A model generated the notes under the pieces. That model was not told the origin of the DNA. It worked only from the letters and a program-made list of their open reading frames with translations, and ran no database searches. The position numbers were made by a program, and so were the translations under genes. Below are positions 54,963 to 63,498 of a stretch of 64,000 nucleotides of DNA, piece after piece. The DNA comes from Flavobacterium sp. HJ-32-4 (GTDB taxonomy: Bacteria > Bacteroidota > Bacteroidia > Flavobacteriales > Flavobacteriaceae): the NCBI RefSeq assembly GCF_022532105.1, contig NZ_CP092832.1, forward strand, positions 3,129,001 to 3,193,000, written 5' to 3'. The first letter of the stretch is position 1. Each line of letters opens with the position of its first letter.

Positions 54963-55646
54963 ATGCCTGAAACGGTCTTATTCCTCGAAAACGTCAGCAT
55001 CCTACAGGAAAAGAAAACCATCCTATCGGACGTAAACCTCACCGTTCGACAGGGTGAATTCATCTACATCATCGGGCGCACCGGATCCGGGAAGAGCAGC
55101 CTCATGAAAACGCTGTATGCCGACCTGCCGCTTGAAGAAGGCAGCGGTTCGATCGTAGGGTTCAACCTTTCGAAGATGAAGGAGAAAGATATTCCGTTCC
55201 TGCGACGGAAACTGGGCATCGTTTTCCAGGATTTCAAGCTGTTGCCCGACCGTTCGGTAGAAGACAACATGCTGTTCGTTTTGAAGGCGACGGGCTGGAA
55301 GGAAAAAGAGGAAATGCAACGGAAAATCGACGAGGTATTGACCGAAGTCGACCTGCGTGGAATGGCACATAAAATGCCACACCAGTTATCCGGAGGCGAA
55401 CAACAGCGGGTAGCTATTGCCCGGGCCCTGCTCAACGATCCGGAAATCATCCTGGCAGACGAACCGACCGGAAACCTCGACCCGCAAACGAGTGTAGAAG
55501 TACTCAATACGCTTCGGAAAATCAACGAGAGCGGCAAGACCGTCATCATGTCGACACACGATTATGCGGTGTTGCTTAAATTCCCGTCTAAAACGCTTAA
55601 GTGTGAGAACGGGACGCTTTTCGAAGTCGTACAGAAAACTGTATAA
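54963..55646 (+). CDS. ftsE: Cell division ATP-binding protein FtsE
   Basis: A 227-residue ABC ATPase. Walker A is GRTGSGKSS (38-46), the signature is LSGGEQQ (142-148), and Walker B is ILADEPTGNLD (163-173). KTLYADLPLEEGSGSIVGFNL and VFQDFKLLPDRSVEDNM are typical of FtsE, which with FtsX links division to peptidoglycan hydrolysis. No ftsX is adjacent. I chose the start at 54963 because upstream codons lack similarity. The 3' end overlaps the converging glycosyltransferase gene by 50 bases, yet the tail (TLKCENGTLFEVVQ) looks like normal FtsE sequence. Confidence 0.93.
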   Translation: MPETVLFLENVSILQEKKTILSDVNLTVRQGEFIYIIGRTGSGKSSLMKTLYADLPLEEGSGSIVGFNLSKMKEKDIPFLRRKLGIVFQDFKLLPDRSVEDNMLFVLKATGWKEKEEMQRKIDEVLTEVDLRGMAHKMPHQLSGGEQQRVAIARALLNDPEIILADEPTGNLDPQTSVEVLNTLRKINESGKTVIMSTHDYAVLLKFPSKTLKCENGTLFEVVQKTV

Positions 55647-56877
55647 GCCGGCGGTACTTCCAGATGGTCGCCAGTAACAGGAGGTAAAACGGATACAACG
55701 GCACCATAAAGCGGTCGCCTTGTCCGCAGGAGATACCCGATAAGGCCACCGTATACACCACGATAAATGCCGCCACGACGACGTAAAACGGGAAACGTCG
55801 CCATCGGACCAATACCAGTAACGAGATTGTGAAGCCTATCACCGTCAACACCCGGTTTTGCCATATCGAGACCGTATACAGTATCGTTCTCCCTCTCTCA
55901 AACGCCGGAGTATGTCGTTCGTTTTGGCAGTCTTTGATGGCATACGCGCCATGGGATGTGTTGTCTGACAGGTTGCCCATATAGGCTTTCACCACATACG
56001 GAAAACGGTGCCGGAGTTGCTCTTCCAGGTCGTTGGTGGCCAATTTTTTTTGCTCCATTGGTGTCAGGGAAAACAAGTACTCGGCGCGTGGATTGTGTTC
56101 CTGTGAATACGTTTTTCCCTCCGCTTCGCACACCGCCCGTGACAAAAGGTAATTGTGCAGTGTCACCCCATCGATGTAGCTGATGGTGTAATTCCCGAAC
56201 TCATACCGCAGGCCGCCTACTTGTATCGCAATCAAGAGGAAACTCCCGTATAAGGGCCATGCGATCCGGCGGCGCCACAGTTTCCACAATGTCGGTGCAA
56301 ACCATAGAACAGCGGCAATGGCGAGAAACATACTGGCGGGCTTTACCAACATACTGGCGGTGACCAGGGCGAGTGCCCAGACAAGATGCCGCAGGTTGCC
56401 ACTGGCTTTATACGACTGTACCAGGCCCACAAATCCCACCAGGCAAAGCGTGAAGATGGACTCGGCCAACAGGTGGAACGCCAGCACGGCGCTGCCCGGC
56501 AACAGGAAAAAACAGCCCGCACACCAGAAGGCACGTTTTTCGCCCAGAATAGGTCGCAGTTGCAGCAATAGCAACAAAGCCGTAGCGAGCCAGCATCCGG
56601 CGTTCAGCCAAAAACTCCACTCCAATACCGCGGCGTCGCCTCCTCCAAACAGATACGGTAAACCGTTGAGGAACGCCATCAGGATAGGACGATACGGGTG
56701 TCCGCGGTGATACAGAAACAGGTTCCGGCTGGCTTCCAAATAGTTGCCGGCATCCGGATACAAGAAGGTTTGTTGGTCAAGTTGGAGCAGCCGATTATAC
56801 ACGATCAAAACCGCCACACCTGCCAACAGCAAGAGCAGTGGGTATCGGTAGCGCGACGCAAGTTCCTTTATCGACAT
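55597..56877 (-). CDS. Membrane glycosyltransferase, GT39-like
   Basis: A 426-residue inner-membrane protein with about ten hydrophobic segments. The first loop has YPDAGNYLEASRNLFLYHRGHPYRP (about 40-64), whose acidic residue after the first helix matches the catalytic Asp position of polyprenyl-phosphate-sugar-dependent transferases (GT39/GT83-type). A periplasmic C-terminal region follows (about 235-330). It probably transfers a sugar from a lipid carrier at the periplasmic face. A perfect -7 box lies four bases before the ATG. The last 50 bases are antisense to the end of ftsE. Confidence 0.82.
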   Translation of the reverse strand: MSIKELASRYRYPLLLLLAGVAVLIVYNRLLQLDQQTFLYPDAGNYLEASRNLFLYHRGHPYRPILMAFLNGLPYLFGGGDAAVLEWSFWLNAGCWLATALLLLLQLRPILGEKRAFWCAGCFFLLPGSAVLAFHLLAESIFTLCLVGFVGLVQSYKASGNLRHLVWALALVTASMLVKPASMFLAIAAVLWFAPTLWKLWRRRIAWPLYGSFLLIAIQVGGLRYEFGNYTISYIDGVTLHNYLLSRAVCEAEGKTYSQEHNPRAEYLFSLTPMEQKKLATNDLEEQLRHRFPYVVKAYMGNLSDNTSHGAYAIKDCQNERHTPAFERGRTILYTVSIWQNRVLTVIGFTISLLVLVRWRRFPFYVVVAAFIVVYTVALSGISCGQGDRFMVPLYPFYLLLLATIWKYRRLIQFSVRLRKASRSHT

Positions 56878-56881
56878 CGCA

Positions 56882-56889
56882 CAAAAATA
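56882..56889 (-). promoter_or_regulatory. -7 promoter box four bases from the GT39-like start
   Basis: TATTTTTG on the minus strand, then TGCG and the ATG at 56877. A leaderless or nearly leaderless transcript is expected. Confidence 0.6.
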
Positions 56890-56898
56890 ACCAAATAA

Positions 56899-56929
56899 TT
56901 GCGCGGCCTTGGCTGAAAACGTAGCTTTG
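56899..56929 (+). promoter_or_regulatory. Full -33/-7 promoter of the GT2 operon
   Basis: TTG at 56899-56901, 20 bases, then TAGCTTTG at 56922-56929: a complete Bacteroidota consensus. The ATG at 56945 is 15 bases after the box. It is divergent from the promoter at 56882-56889. Confidence 0.8.
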
Positions 56930-56944
56930 TCGAAAGCGTACTAC

Positions 56945-57664
56945 ATGCCTGACACGACTCTTTCGATCGTCATACCCGCCTATAACGAGGGGCGCACCAT
57001 CCACCGTATTTTGGATAAAGTGCGGGATGTGACCCTGCTGGCCGGATTCCAAAAAGAGATCCTTGTCGTCAACGACTGCTCTACCGACGACACGGCGGAG
57101 GCCATCGCGCGGTACCAGGCGACAAATCCGGATACGCCGATACGGTATTTTGCGCACCCGGTCAATAAGGGAAAAGGCGCGGCTCTGCACACCGGTATTG
57201 CAGAAGCGACCGGCGCGTATATCGTGATCCAGGATGCTGACCTTGAATACGATCCGCAGGAATTCAACATTTTGCTCAAACCCGTGGTCGACGGTTTTGC
57301 GGATGTGGTATATGGTTCCCGTTTTATGGGCGGTCGCCCGCATCGTATTTTGTTTTTCTGGCATACCATCGGCAACCGCTTCCTGACGTTTCTTTCGAAT
57401 ATGTTCTCTAACCTCAACCTGACGGATATGGAGACCTGTTATAAACTCTTCGACGCCCAGATGCTGAAAAGCCTGAATTTACAGGAAAAGCGCTTCGGTT
57501 TTGAACCGGAAGTCACGCAAAAAATCGCCCGAATTCCAAGGGTCCGGATTTACGAAGTGGGTATTTCGTATTACGGCCGCACCTATGAAGAAGGCAAAAA
57601 AATCAACTGGAAAGACGGCCTTCGTGCCATCTACTGCATCCTGAAATACGGTCTTTTCCGCTGA
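56945..57664 (+). CDS. GT2 glycosyltransferase, DPM1-like
   Basis: A 239-residue GT-A fold enzyme with [17 protein letters not shown] at the start, [13 protein letters not shown], and the metal-binding DADLEYDP motif followed by ADVVYGSRF. The pattern matches dolichol- or undecaprenyl-phosphate mannose/glucose synthases, which make the lipid-linked sugar used by GT39-like membrane enzymes such as its two neighbours. There is no membrane segment, so it is of the soluble class. The first 12 open codons before this ATG (TTG start) are rejected because they cover the promoter. It is first of three close GT2 genes. Confidence 0.9.
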   Translation: MPDTTLSIVIPAYNEGRTIHRILDKVRDVTLLAGFQKEILVVNDCSTDDTAEAIARYQATNPDTPIRYFAHPVNKGKGAALHTGIAEATGAYIVIQDADLEYDPQEFNILLKPVVDGFADVVYGSRFMGGRPHRILFFWHTIGNRFLTFLSNMFSNLNLTDMETCYKLFDAQMLKSLNLQEKRFGFEPEVTQKIARIPRVRIYEVGISYYGRTYEEGKKINWKDGLRAIYCILKYGLFR

Positions 57665-57665
57665 C

Positions 57666-58553
57666 ATGCTGTCGATCCTGATTCCGACATACCACTACAA
57701 TGTCTATCCGCTGGCGCAGCAAATGGCCCGAATGGCCGACGCCGCCTCCATCCCGTATGAAATCATCTGCCTGGACGATGGTTCGGGTGGTTTTCGGACG
57801 GAAAACGGGAAAATCAATGAACTGCCCCATGCCTCCTTCTCCGAACTGGAAACGAACATCGGACGAAGTGCCATCCGGAACCTGTTGGCCCGAAAGGCAC
57901 ACTATGAAAATCTCCTGTTTCTCGATGCCGACGTCCTGCCGCAAGCCGAAGATTTCCTGCAGCGGTACCTTCCCTATCTCGACGGTACCGACAAAATCGT
58001 CTACGGTGGTATCCGCTACCAAATCGAGCCGCCGGCAAAAGAGCAACAGTTGCGGTGGGTCTACGGTATGGAACGGGAGGCGCTTGATGTAGAAACACGT
58101 CAAAAACACCCGTATCGCTCCTTCCTCACCTTGAATTTCCTGACGACGAAATCGGTGCTGGCGACGGTGCCTTTTAATGAGGCGATACCCAATCTGCGGC
58201 ACGAAGACACCTTGTTTTCGTATGAACTGTCAGAAGCGGGTATCCCGATCCTGCACATTGAAAATCCGGTGTGGCACCACGGACTCGAAAACAGTGTGCG
58301 CTTCCTCCAGAAATCGGAAGAAGCCGTGGTGGCCTTACAGTCGCTCGTAACCGGCGGATTGCTGCCTTCCTCCTATGCCCGTTTGTCGGCGGTGTATACC
58401 ACTCTCTCCCGATTCGGCTTGCGGTTTCTTTTCGCCACGGCCTATCGGTTGGGGCGCCCTGCACTTCGCAAGCAGCTATTGGGCACGCGCCCTTCGATGC
58501 GGCTGTTCGACCTCTACCGACTTGGTTATCTTTGCAGTATAAAAAAAGCGTGA
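57666..58553 (+). CDS. GT2 glycosyltransferase
   Basis: A 295-residue GT-A enzyme starting one base after the preceding stop. It has SILIPTYHYNVYPL, ICLDDGS, NIGRSAIRN (a donor-binding pattern) and LFLDADVLP (metal site). RHEDTLFSYELSEAGIPILHIENPVWHHG in the second half carries the acidic acceptor-side and closing histidine motifs of the family. The sugar and acceptor are not predictable. Its stop overlaps the next start by one base (TGATG). Confidence 0.9.
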   Translation: MLSILIPTYHYNVYPLAQQMARMADAASIPYEIICLDDGSGGFRTENGKINELPHASFSELETNIGRSAIRNLLARKAHYENLLFLDADVLPQAEDFLQRYLPYLDGTDKIVYGGIRYQIEPPAKEQQLRWVYGMEREALDVETRQKHPYRSFLTLNFLTTKSVLATVPFNEAIPNLRHEDTLFSYELSEAGIPILHIENPVWHHGLENSVRFLQKSEEAVVALQSLVTGGLLPSSYARLSAVYTTLSRFGLRFLFATAYRLGRPALRKQLLGTRPSMRLFDLYRLGYLCSIKKA

Positions 58554-59488
58554 TGCCTCTTTTCTCCGTCATCGTGCCGTTATTCAACAAGGAAGCGACT
58601 ATCGTTCGCGCCCTTCGAAGTATTTTGGCCCAGGAGGAAATGGATTTTGAAATCATCCTGGTCAACGATGGTTCGACCGATGGAAGTGTCGCACAGGCCA
58701 AAAAGGTAGACGACCCGCGCATTCGTTTTTTTGAAACAAAAAACCGTGGCGTCTCGGCAGCACGGAACCTGGGTGCGGAAAAAGCGACCGGGAATCTCCT
58801 TGCCTTTTTGGACGCCGACGACATTTGGGAACCCCATCATCTTACCGTACTCAAACAATTACGCCGCGATTTTCCGGGATCGGTCCTGCTGGCAACGTCC
58901 TATCGAATTTTTTATAGGGAAGGACATGTCGTCACCCCTCATTTCGACAACCTGCCGAACGGATGGTGCGGTGTGCTCGACGATTTCTTCGCGACCAGTA
59001 GGGTATTTCGGGTAGCATGGACCTCAGCGGTGGCGGTTCCGACAGACGCTTTTCGCTTAAGTGGCGGCTTCAACACCGCCTTTGCCATTGGGGAGGACAC
59101 CGATCTTTGGATCCGGCTCGCTCTCTCGGGCCCGGTGGCCTTCTGCAACCTTCCTTCGGCCACGCACCGACTTGATGCGCAAAACCGCGCCGGTAAACGA
59201 CCCATCGCCTCGGTACCGCATGCTACGTTCACGGGCTATGAAGCTGAAGAACAGAAGCGTCCGTCGGTGAAGCGATTCGTGGATGTATACCGGATAGAAT
59301 TCGCCCTCAAACACCGGGTAGCTGGGCGGGTAAACATCGCGAAGCAGTATCTGGAAGCGGTCGATCCGGCCCATATTCCCTGGCGTACTAGGCTATTGCT
59401 GGCACTACCGGTGGGCGTTTTGAAAGGGTTATATGCTTTGAAGAAATTCCTGGAAAGAAAGCGGGTAGTCGTCTCTGCCTACCGCTGA
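58553..59488 (+). CDS. GT2 glycosyltransferase
   Basis: A 311-residue GT-A enzyme with SVIVPLFNKEATIVRALRSILAQ, LVNDGSTDGS, NRGVSAARNLGAEKA and FLDADDIWEP. The second half has a GEDTDLWIRLAL motif, the usual ED acceptor-site pair. It is translationally coupled to the GT2 gene before it (TGATG). The 3' end overlaps the converging FdtA gene by ten bases. Much longer frames start upstream but would read through the previous gene. Confidence 0.9.
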   Translation: MPLFSVIVPLFNKEATIVRALRSILAQEEMDFEIILVNDGSTDGSVAQAKKVDDPRIRFFETKNRGVSAARNLGAEKATGNLLAFLDADDIWEPHHLTVLKQLRRDFPGSVLLATSYRIFYREGHVVTPHFDNLPNGWCGVLDDFFATSRVFRVAWTSAVAVPTDAFRLSGGFNTAFAIGEDTDLWIRLALSGPVAFCNLPSATHRLDAQNRAGKRPIASVPHATFTGYEAEEQKRPSVKRFVDVYRIEFALKHRVAGRVNIAKQYLEAVDPAHIPWRTRLLLALPVGVLKGLYALKKFLERKRVVVSAYR

Positions 59489-59874
59489 ACATATGCCATA
59501 AAGGCGTCAAAGTCGCGGATGTAGTCGGTTTCGTCAAATTCCCCTGACGAAAACACCAGACATACAGAACCCGCCGAAAAATTTTCCAATTCACGCCAGA
59601 TATTCGAGCGGATGAGGAGTCCACGATCGGGTTTGTTCAACGTCACCGTGCGGCTTTCCGTTCCGTCATTCAAGACCACATCAAAGCTGCCGGATAACGC
59701 GACCAGCATCTCGCACTGTTCTTTGTGGGCATGACCGCCGCGACGCGCACTGCTGGGTACATCGAACAGGTAGTACACCCGGCGGATGTCAAAGGGAAAC
59801 GTGCCTTTCTCGACCACAGCGATATTACCGCGGTAGTCTTCTATTTTGGGAATCTGGAGAAGTTCGATGTTCAT
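59479..59874 (-). CDS. FdtA/QdtA-type sugar 3,4-ketoisomerase
   Basis: A 131-residue single-domain cupin. It matches WxcM-like/FdtA enzymes: RGNIAVVEKGTFPFDIRRVYYLFDVP (about 15-40), RGGHAHKEQCEMLVALSGSFDVVL (about 45-68, with the catalytic His pair), and IRSNIWRELENFS. These isomerise dTDP-4-keto-6-deoxyglucose to the 3-keto sugar, the step before amination to Fuc3N or Qui3N. It starts immediately after the stop of the GT4 gene. Its usual aminotransferase and acetyltransferase partners are not in the window. Confidence 0.88.
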   Translation of the reverse strand: MNIELLQIPKIEDYRGNIAVVEKGTFPFDIRRVYYLFDVPSSARRGGHAHKEQCEMLVALSGSFDVVLNDGTESRTVTLNKPDRGLLIRSNIWRELENFSAGSVCLVFSSGEFDETDYIRDFDAFMAYVQR

Positions 59875-60960
59875 TTACAAAGCGAGATATTCCAACCATT
59901 GCGGCCCGATGATTCGGATGTCGAAGCGGGTCACCGACGGACGGGCGTTTTGACGGCAATTGTCCTGCAAGGTACTATTTTCCACCATTTCATTGAGTGC
60001 TTCCGTGAACTTCGCAAAATCCTGGTCGGGAACCAGTCGGCCGTTCACGCCATCTTCGACTATCTCTGACGGGCCCGACGGGCAGTCGAAAGACACCACG
60101 GGCGTGCCGCAGGCCAGCGACTCGACCAAAATATTGGGTAACCCCTCGTTGCGACTGGTCAGCAGCGTGCATTCGGCGCGGGAGAGGAAGGCATAGGGAT
60201 TATCGACAAAACCCGGAAAGACCACCTTATCGGAAAGCCCGAGTGATTGGACCAATGCGATTAAGTCGTCACGTTGTGGCCCATCGCCCAGCAGTACGAG
60301 TCGGATATTTTTTTCTGGAAGTGCCGAAGCGGCATAGGCCCGGATCATGCCGTCGAATTGTTTGTTGTTGTCGTGCACCATCCGTCCGACACCGATCACG
60401 AAACGTCCGTCAACTGTAATGGGCTCGTGGAGAAGCGCGTCGATTCGATCCAGTTCGATGGGATTGTAGAGCGTACGCACCCGTTCATATCCGTATTCCG
60501 ACCGCACTTTCGCCTCGATCTTCGCTGACACGCAGACGATGCCATACGCGTCACGATAGAGGCTGCGGGAAAGGGAGGGAGCACCCGGGATGTACCAGTC
60601 GGTGCGGTAGCTGTGGACGGTGATAACGTAGGGCGTTCGGTATAGCATTCGGGTAAACAGCCACTCCTGCCATGGTTTGTGCTTGTTGCGAAAATCGATG
60701 ATGAAGTCGAATTGCTGCTCGCGGAAATACCGGCGTAGGAAACCAAAGCGGCGTAGGAGGTCAAGAGCTCCTCCCGACTGCTTACGGGCGCCCATGTTGA
60801 GCAGGGTGCCACCGTAGCTGTAAGTGACCTGATCGATAAAGATCACGTTGTGTACATCAAGCCCCTGGGAGACAAAAAAAACCGAAAGCACCGCATGGAT
60901 ACGATCCGCACCTCCTGATGAAAGGCTGTTGCCGACCAGACATATTTTCGCGTGCTTCAT
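59875..60960 (-). CDS. GT4 glycosyltransferase
   Basis: A 361-residue GT-B enzyme. The N-terminal half has CLVGNSLSSGGADRIHAVLS (about 6-25). The C-terminal half has the group 1 motifs VGRMVHDNNKQFDGMIRA, LLGDGPQRDDL and the donor-binding NEGLPNILVESLACGTPVVSFDCPSGPSEIV. The architecture suits transfer of a hexose or N-acetylhexosamine to a lipid-linked glycan. I chose the start at 60960 because a -7 box lies at 61001-61008; an upstream open frame of 43 codons covers the promoter region. Confidence 0.92.
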   Translation of the reverse strand: MKHAKICLVGNSLSSGGADRIHAVLSVFFVSQGLDVHNVIFIDQVTYSYGGTLLNMGARKQSGGALDLLRRFGFLRRYFREQQFDFIIDFRNKHKPWQEWLFTRMLYRTPYVITVHSYRTDWYIPGAPSLSRSLYRDAYGIVCVSAKIEAKVRSEYGYERVRTLYNPIELDRIDALLHEPITVDGRFVIGVGRMVHDNNKQFDGMIRAYAASALPEKNIRLVLLGDGPQRDDLIALVQSLGLSDKVVFPGFVDNPYAFLSRAECTLLTSRNEGLPNILVESLACGTPVVSFDCPSGPSEIVEDGVNGRLVPDQDFAKFTEALNEMVENSTLQDNCRQNARPSVTRFDIRIIGPQWLEYLAL

Positions 60961-60980
60961 TCGGTCCGGATCCTTTTGGT

Positions 60981-60988
60981 TATTTTTG
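60981..60988 (+). promoter_or_regulatory. -7 promoter box (plus-strand GT4-like gene)
   Basis: TATTTTTG, a perfect match 26 bases before the ATG at 61015. It lies only 12 bases from the opposing box at 61001-61008. Confidence 0.6.
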
Positions 60989-61000
60989 GGAGGTACGAAA

Positions 61001-61008
61001 CAAAGATA
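61001..61008 (-). promoter_or_regulatory. -7 promoter box (minus-strand GT4 gene)
   Basis: TATCTTTG on the minus strand, a perfect match 40 bases before the ATG at 60960. The two boxes face each other, so both start sites would fall near 60990-60997. Confidence 0.6.
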
Positions 61009-61014
61009 GCACTT

Positions 61015-62157
61015 ATGCGGATACTCCTCATCGGCGAGTTCAGCCGGCTCCATAATTCCCTCAAGGAAGGACTGGTGGCGCTTGGCCATGAGGTGACGCT
61101 GGTGTCGGCAGGAGACGATTTCAAAGGGTTTCCGTCCGATCTTTCGATAGCGCCCGTGACGTGCCGCGGGAGTCGCTTCCTGTCGTTCCTGGGTAAAATC
61201 CTTCGAAAAGGAACGGGATACGATCTCGAAGCCTGGGAAAAAGGCCTCCGATTCCGAAGGCTGCTACCCCAGTTAAAAGGCTACGATGTGGTGCAACTCA
61301 TCAACTCGGATGCACTGGAGACGCTTCCGTTCCTTTCCAAACGACTGTACCGATCGCTGTTTTCGCAAAACGGCAAACGTTTCCTTTTGGTTTGTGGAGA
61401 TGAAACGCCGGTGGTGACGTATTGGTTGTCGCATCCGGACTTCTTTTCCCCGTTGACGGCCTACCTACGGAATCGCGACTACGGGCAGTACTTCCGATAT
61501 ACGTTAAAGTATGCCTCTACTCCCTATCGCTCGCTTTACGATTATGTCACGTCGCAGTGCGAAGGTATCGTGTCATCCGACCTCGATTACCACCTGCCGC
61601 TGAACCATTCCGGTATCATCAATACGCTCGTTCCCAATCCGGTCAATACAGACCTAATTCCGTTTTCGCCGCCGCCACTCGCTGACAAAATCGTGATTTT
61701 TCATGGGGTCAACCGGTATACCTCGATTAAAAAAGGAAGTCGTTTTTTTGAGGAAGCGTTGGTGGAAATCGAGGCGCGGTATGGGGGGCGCGTGTCGGTT
61801 GTGCGTACGGACAGTCTTCCGTACACGGAATTTGACAGGCTGCGGAAACAGGCCCACATCCTCCTTGACCAGGTGTATGGTGTTGACCAGGGATACAATG
61901 CGTTGGAAGCAATGGCCCGCGGACAGGTGGTGTTTACCTGTGCGGGTGCGGCTTTCCGCTCCCACTATGGACTTACAGACGAGGTAGCCGTGGAAGCGCG
62001 GCCGGATGTCGCGTATCTGGTAGAACGGCTTTCAAAGTTCATCGAGGATCCGGAAACGATGGTCGAAACCGGAAAACGGGCACGTGCATTTATAGAAAAA
62101 GAACACCATTATCACACCATCGCGCAACGGTACCTGGACGTATGGAAGCCATCCTAA
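61015..62157 (+). CDS. GT4-like glycosyltransferase
   Basis: A 380-residue GT-B protein. It begins MRILLIGEFSRLHNSLKEGLVALGHEVTLVSAG, the typical first Rossmann unit. It has HGVNRYTSIKKGSRFFEEAL and DQVYGVDQGYNALEAMARGQVVFTCAG (about 285-315), a weak form of the EGxxxxxLEAMA donor site. The C-terminal end, YLDVWKPS, overlaps the next gene by 16 bases. It is divergent from the minus-strand GT4 gene. The acceptor is unknown. Confidence 0.85.
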   Translation: MRILLIGEFSRLHNSLKEGLVALGHEVTLVSAGDDFKGFPSDLSIAPVTCRGSRFLSFLGKILRKGTGYDLEAWEKGLRFRRLLPQLKGYDVVQLINSDALETLPFLSKRLYRSLFSQNGKRFLLVCGDETPVVTYWLSHPDFFSPLTAYLRNRDYGQYFRYTLKYASTPYRSLYDYVTSQCEGIVSSDLDYHLPLNHSGIINTLVPNPVNTDLIPFSPPPLADKIVIFHGVNRYTSIKKGSRFFEEALVEIEARYGGRVSVVRTDSLPYTEFDRLRKQAHILLDQVYGVDQGYNALEAMARGQVVFTCAGAAFRSHYGLTDEVAVEARPDVAYLVERLSKFIEDPETMVETGKRARAFIEKEHHYHTIAQRYLDVWKPS

Positions 62158-63497
62158 AATATCGTTACGCCATGATGGTCATTCCCGCCCTGGCAGCGGC
62201 GACCGCGCTTTTTGTGCTGCCCGTTTCGTATGACGAGGCGTGGACTTTCCTGAATTTCACCCAAAAAGGCGTGGCGTATTCCGCCAGCCACTACCCTGCC
62301 CCGAACAACCATATCCTGCATTCGATACTGACGGTTGGGATGGATGTCCTGCCCGGCCTCAAGCACCTGTGGAAGATCCGGTTGTCGTCGTGGATCGTAT
62401 ATGTGCTGGGACTCATCGCGACGTTCCAAATCGTACGCCGGCATTTCGGGAGCGAAACGGCCGTCCTGGTGAGTGCAGTCGCACCGGTGTTGTTCATGAC
62501 GTTTTACTATAGTTATATGTCACGCGGCTACGGCCTCGCTTATTTGCTGTTTCTGCTTTGCTTCGATCGCGCCTGGTCGATTTCGGCTGGCAATAACAGC
62601 TGGAAGCAATGGCTGTGGCTGTCGGTGTGGGGCGCGCTGGGCTGTTATACACTGCCATCCTTTCTCTATGCGTTGGTGACACTACACGTCTTTTTGTTGG
62701 TAAGCCACCCGAAAAATATCGTTCGCCAAGCCCTTTGGTCGGTGACTACGGTGGTGTTGGTTGCCGGCTTGTATCTGCCGCTGCTGCAGACAGAAGGGCT
62801 GAAGTCGATCACATCAAACCGTTTCGTGGAACCCATCGGACTTTCGCAGACCCTACGCGAATTACCCGGCTTTCTCGTGCATCTGGTCGAAGAATTAAGC
62901 GGATTCTCGCGTTGGATTTTGTTGCCGTTTTTGGCCCTTTCGGGATGGCACCTCATCCGGAGCCGCAACCGCCGCCTGATGCTTTTTGCCGGATGTGTGC
63001 TTATGGTCCCTATCCTGATGTTGGTTTTGCAACGGACCATTCCTTTCCCTCGGACCTTCCACTACCTGGCGTTTCCGATGACGCTGTTTTTGGTGGTTCC
63101 GCTGGCACCGCTCGTCCGTCGGATGCGGCCCGCTGTTGTTTTGGGCACAGCATGCGCGCTGCAGGTTGGATTGCTTTTACACTTTGCCCTGACTATCGGT
63201 GCCTATGAAGACCGCGATATGGCGCTGAACACAACGGCATCGACCATCATCCCTTCTATTGAGGGAGACAAGCGTTACTTTTTTGTAGGAACGCTGTTGC
63301 CTACGAATCTTGAATTTGAACTTATTGACGACGGGTATCAACACTACCACATTGAATATGGCTATACGGAAGACGCAGCAAAGGTGAGCGGATTCGACTA
63401 TGTCATCATCCAAAAAGAACAGGACCATTCGGTGGTGAAACCCTTATGGTCGACGCCGTATTATGCGGTCTATAAGGGAACGACTTCGTCTCCTTAA
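62142..63497 (+). CDS. Membrane glycosyltransferase, GT39-like
   Basis: A 451-residue inner-membrane protein with about ten membrane segments. The first loop reads LPVSYDEAWTFLNFTQKG (about 26-43), with the DE pair expected for polyprenyl-phosphate-sugar-using transferases, and HYPAPNNHILHSIL nearby supports this. A periplasmic C-terminal domain (about 370-450) follows. The first ATG overlaps the upstream gene by 16 bases; ATG at 62172 is an alternative that still keeps the first helix. It probably adds a sugar from the GT2/DPM1-type product at 56945. Confidence 0.83.
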   Translation: MEAILKYRYAMMVIPALAAATALFVLPVSYDEAWTFLNFTQKGVAYSASHYPAPNNHILHSILTVGMDVLPGLKHLWKIRLSSWIVYVLGLIATFQIVRRHFGSETAVLVSAVAPVLFMTFYYSYMSRGYGLAYLLFLLCFDRAWSISAGNNSWKQWLWLSVWGALGCYTLPSFLYALVTLHVFLLVSHPKNIVRQALWSVTTVVLVAGLYLPLLQTEGLKSITSNRFVEPIGLSQTLRELPGFLVHLVEELSGFSRWILLPFLALSGWHLIRSRNRRLMLFAGCVLMVPILMLVLQRTIPFPRTFHYLAFPMTLFLVVPLAPLVRRMRPAVVLGTACALQVGLLLHFALTIGAYEDRDMALNTTASTIIPSIEGDKRYFFVGTLLPTNLEFELIDDGYQHYHIEYGYTEDAAKVSGFDYVIIQKEQDHSVVKPLWSTPYYAVYKGTTSSP

Positions 63498-63498
63498 C

